Below, piece by piece: positions 63,660 through 64,000 of a DNA stretch of 64,000 nucleotides. Each line of letters opens with the position of its first letter. The stretch's first letter is position 1. The DNA lies in the NCBI RefSeq assembly GCF_002090175.1, contig NZ_BBRN01000003.1, positions 868,001 through 932,000 on the forward strand, written 5' to 3'. The position numbers and the translations under genes were made by a program. The notes beneath the pieces are model-generated. The model searched no databases and was not told the origin of the DNA. It worked only from the letters and a program-made list of their open reading frames with translations. This stretch comes from Demequina sp. NBRC 110057. Its GTDB lineage: Bacteria > Actinomycetota > Actinomycetes > Actinomycetales > Demequinaceae.

Positions 63660-64000
63660 TCAGACCTTGGATCCCGTGAGTGCGACGGACTCGATGATCT
63701 GGCGCTGGAAGATGAGGAACACGACCAGGATGGGCAGCACCGAGATGACCGATGCCGTCATGATCAGCGGGTAGTCGCGCTGCGTCGCGTACTGGACGTT
63801 CATGTTCGCGATCACCACCTGGAGGGTCTGCTTCTCGGGCGAGTTCAGGTAGATGATGGGCGCGAGGTAGTCGTTCCAGACCGCCATGAACCACAGGATG
63901 AACTGCGCCGCGATGGCGGGACGGATCAGCGGGACGATGATGGTCCAGAAGATGCGCAGGTACGAGGCGCCGTCGATCTTCGCGGCCTCCACCAGCCCGT
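63660..64000 (-). CDS. sugar ABC transporter permease, MalG type (truncated by window edge)
   Basis: C-terminal 112 residues of a carbohydrate-import permease. The ATPase-contact EAA loop is complete (LVEAAKIDGASYLRIFWTII then VPLIRPAI), followed by helices QFILWFMAVWNDYLAPIIYL and LIMTASVISVLPILVVFLIF and the usual end FQRQIIESVALTGSKV. This is the CUT1 family that imports oligosaccharides. The gene continues past 64000. Next to GH43 and DUF624, it probably imports pectin- or arabinan-derived oligosaccharides. Confidence 0.93.
   Translation of the reverse strand, partial: GLVEAAKIDGASYLRIFWTIIVPLIRPAIAAQFILWFMAVWNDYLAPIIYLNSPEKQTLQVVIANMNVQYATQRDYPLIMTASVISVLPILVVFLIFQRQIIESVALTGSKV

Overview
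The window is about 72% GC, with codons ending mostly in G or C, many GTG starts and many 4-base ATGA or GTGA stop/start overlaps. Together with a menaquinone pathway, the actinobacterial 32-residue ribosomal protein bS22, an HspR/HAIR-controlled dnaK operon, a sortase/ECF/RskA operon and cellobiose phosphorylase, this points to a plant-polymer-degrading actinomycete, most likely Micrococcales (Cellulomonas/Demequina-like). The genus is an inference; no rRNA is present.

Layout. 0-7.2 kb: menaquinone genes (menD-menC on the minus strand; menB, then menE-menA and a small membrane protein on the plus strand) with a DUF3048 lipoprotein between. 7.2-14.6 kb: a minus-strand run of histidine phosphatase, the System II cytochrome c maturation set (ResA-like, CcdA, ResB, CcsB), a GT4 glycosyltransferase and a SIS isomerase. 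14.6-20 kb: HAD-IB phosphatase, bS22 with a small HTH protein, TrkH/TrkA potassium uptake, glutamate dehydrogenase and an unlisted 41-residue ORF. 20-24 kb: DUF4397 surface protein, sortase, ECF sigma and RskA anti-sigma operon, with a divergent DUF4349 lipoprotein. 24-31 kb: cellobiose phosphorylase behind paired LacI-type operators, a hexapeptide acyltransferase, dCTP deaminase and a lower-GC secreted LRR/Excalibur protein. 30.8-34.9 kb: a TPP riboswitch and thiBPQ, then a rhodanese. 35-39.2 kb: dnaK-grpE-dnaJ-hspR behind two HAIR elements. 39.3-43.4 kb: an uncharacterised protein divergent from a 1064-residue protein that joins an ECF sigma factor, a zinc anti-sigma-like domain, membrane segments, a Gly/Ser/Thr repeat stalk and an extracellular domain. 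43.4-51.9 kb: DJ-1/PfpI protein, Bcr/CflA efflux pump, upp, tadA, two FUSC-like paralogues around tRNA-Ser and a LURP-one protein, an HSL-type esterase and its AraC regulator. 52-64 kb: a rhamnogalacturonan/arabinan utilisation locus with a 1914-residue lyase/acetylesterase, GH127, a LacI regulator, a DUF624 (YesL-like) protein, GH43 and a sugar ABC permease cut by the window edge.

The signals most worth following are the sigma/anti-sigma/membrane/surface fusion at 40.2-43.4 kb and a 9-mer, GGCCGATGC, found at least 52 times by hand count on both strands, in genes and between them, where base composition predicts about two. No prophage, insertion sequence or CRISPR array was seen.
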